Source: Neodiprion pinetum (taxonomy: Eukaryota > Arthropoda > Insecta > Hymenoptera > Diprionidae). Taken from it: DNA of 64,000 nt. The first letter of the stretch is position 1, and each line of letters begins with the position of its first letter. A program made the position numbers and the translations under genes. The DNA lies in NCBI RefSeq assembly GCF_021155775.2, contig NC_060235.2:32156607-32220606 (forward strand), written 5' to 3'. Of this stretch, positions 62,901 to 64,000 are shown piece after piece. The notes under the pieces were generated by a model. That model had not been told where the DNA came from. It worked only from the letters and a program-made list of their open reading frames with translations, and searched no databases.

Positions 62901-64000
62901 AGGGAATTTGACAGGCCGACAGGTTGAATTCTCACAGAAGTATTTGGTCAGGAAATTTTTCTTCATTATATTTTGCAGCGTTCATATATTATTCTGTGAA
63001 TGCATTAATCACGTTAAACGAAATAACGTGTGATGACGCACGATATATAATTAATAAGTTTCAAGATCTTATTTTTCATACGAAAAGTATCGGATCATAC
63101 AACAGAGGCAGATTTTCGCGAGAAGAGAAAAAATTAATGTTAATAATGAATAACGTGACCAGGTTTTCCCTGAAGCGGTCACACGAAGTCTCTGTATTCA
63201 TAGAAAAAGATAATTTCTAAAAGCTGAATCGCTGCAGGGCAATGTTGTACAAAGTTGGCTAGCACTTCACCATCGCAAATAAAATCGATTGTAAGAATAA
63301 TCAGAATCTCATCATTGCAAACAAAGCTGTAATTACCTGCAAATTCGTTGCTACCATTTTTGAACTTTATGACTTGTAAACGAGCTTTCATATTGTTCGA
63401 TAATAAGTTTATTAATCATATTTGCATATTCAATTGATACACGGAAAGCTATTCGGACATGTAATTTCGATGCAGAGTTTGCTTAGGGTAAGACCAGTTT
63501 GTGATGAAAAAAAAAAAACAGCACAAACAGTTTGCCAGATATTATTTTGCACTGCGATTAGAGCGAATATGATACTTCGGATTTAAATTATGTTATTAAA
63601 AAACAGGTCGGGATGAAAGATATTTTTTCAACAAGTGTGCGTGTTCATTTGTTAAAACTCTATTCAGCCTTGAATAATTAGCGTTTCATTATACGGCTTA
63701 CATCGTATATTTGTAGACCCTGTAGACATAATAATGATAAATGATACCCAGATTCATATCTTCCAGTAATCATATCTTCGGACAAGTTTGAAAATTTATC
63801 GTTTCGAGACGGTTCAAAACGAAGGTGGATAACTCATTAAAAGCCGTTGGACTTGCGTATATACACATTAAGTGTAATAGCACCGATGCGTACCAACAAG
63901 TTGAATAAGGTCATCGTTTGCGTACAATATATAGATATTCGCAATAATAAGAGGGTGAAGGGGGGGGGGGGGGGGGGGGTTAGCGATAAAAACGACATTA
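59952..64000. other. Upstream flank of HEATR5B, no gene recognised
   Basis: AT-rich sequence that should contain the HEATR5B promoter and a first untranslated exon. A small GC-richer patch at 61180-61220 (gtcacgtgcggcaaagccat) contains an E-box CACGTG and is a candidate promoter region. Short frames (for example 60358-60729 plus, 61134-61415 minus, 62924-63220 plus) show no motif. Ends with a poly-G tract. Confidence 0.45.
63961..63980. repeat. Poly-G tract
   Basis: Twenty consecutive G bases starting at 63961, near the window edge, similar to the G/C tracts at 19.2, 20.8 and 25.6-25.9 kb. Confidence 0.95.

Overview
The window is nuclear DNA of an insect: AT-rich, with multi-exon genes, short GT-AG introns and many small inverted-repeat transposon relics. 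Hymenoptera (sawfly or wasp type) is my best guess from general appearance, but the sequence does not prove the order. Exon structures below were assembled by hand from splice sites and reading phase. In every complete gene the exon lengths sum to a multiple of three.

Layout. 11-2905 (+): 3' part of a secreted inhibitory-type serpin with two unusual insertions. 4093-7768 (-): a secreted protein with one C-terminal peritrophin-A/CBM14 chitin-binding domain (CPAP1-like). 8312-9460 (-): two candidate terminal exons of an unrecognised gene. 11084-13575 (-): an ecdysteroid-kinase-like (EcKinase/CHK) protein. 13.1-19.4 kb: a cluster of non-autonomous DNA transposons and a 218-bp satellite array. 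19.4-30.3 kb: a giant nested inverted-repeat locus of about 10.9 kb. 32441-40345 (-): MFSD8/CLN7-like lysosomal transporter. 44299-59951 (-): a 33-exon HEATR5B orthologue, with an intronless SF3A3 (SF3a60) gene nested on the opposite strand in its intron 24 (47351-48853). 60-64 kb: no gene recognised.

How the genes relate. This is an ordinary metazoan neighbourhood without operon logic: extracellular/cuticle functions (serpin, CBM14 protein), a phosphotransferase family linked to steroid or xenobiotic handling, a lysosomal membrane protein, an AP-1/endosome trafficking factor and a core U2 snRNP component.

The least ordinary object is the 19.4-30.3 kb locus. It has outer diverged arms, a nearly identical inner palindrome of about 6.1 kb, arm-specific differences in minisatellite copy number (six versus four 115-bp units), direct modules that break the mirror, one perfect TGACGTCA palindrome in each of its four core copies, a piggyBac-like insertion whose empty site survives in the opposite arm, and a frameshifted coding-like fragment present in only one arm. 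I saw no transposase. It resembles a Foldback/Galileo-style composite element or an expanding palindromic array, and an assembly contribution at the central G/C tracts cannot be excluded from sequence alone.
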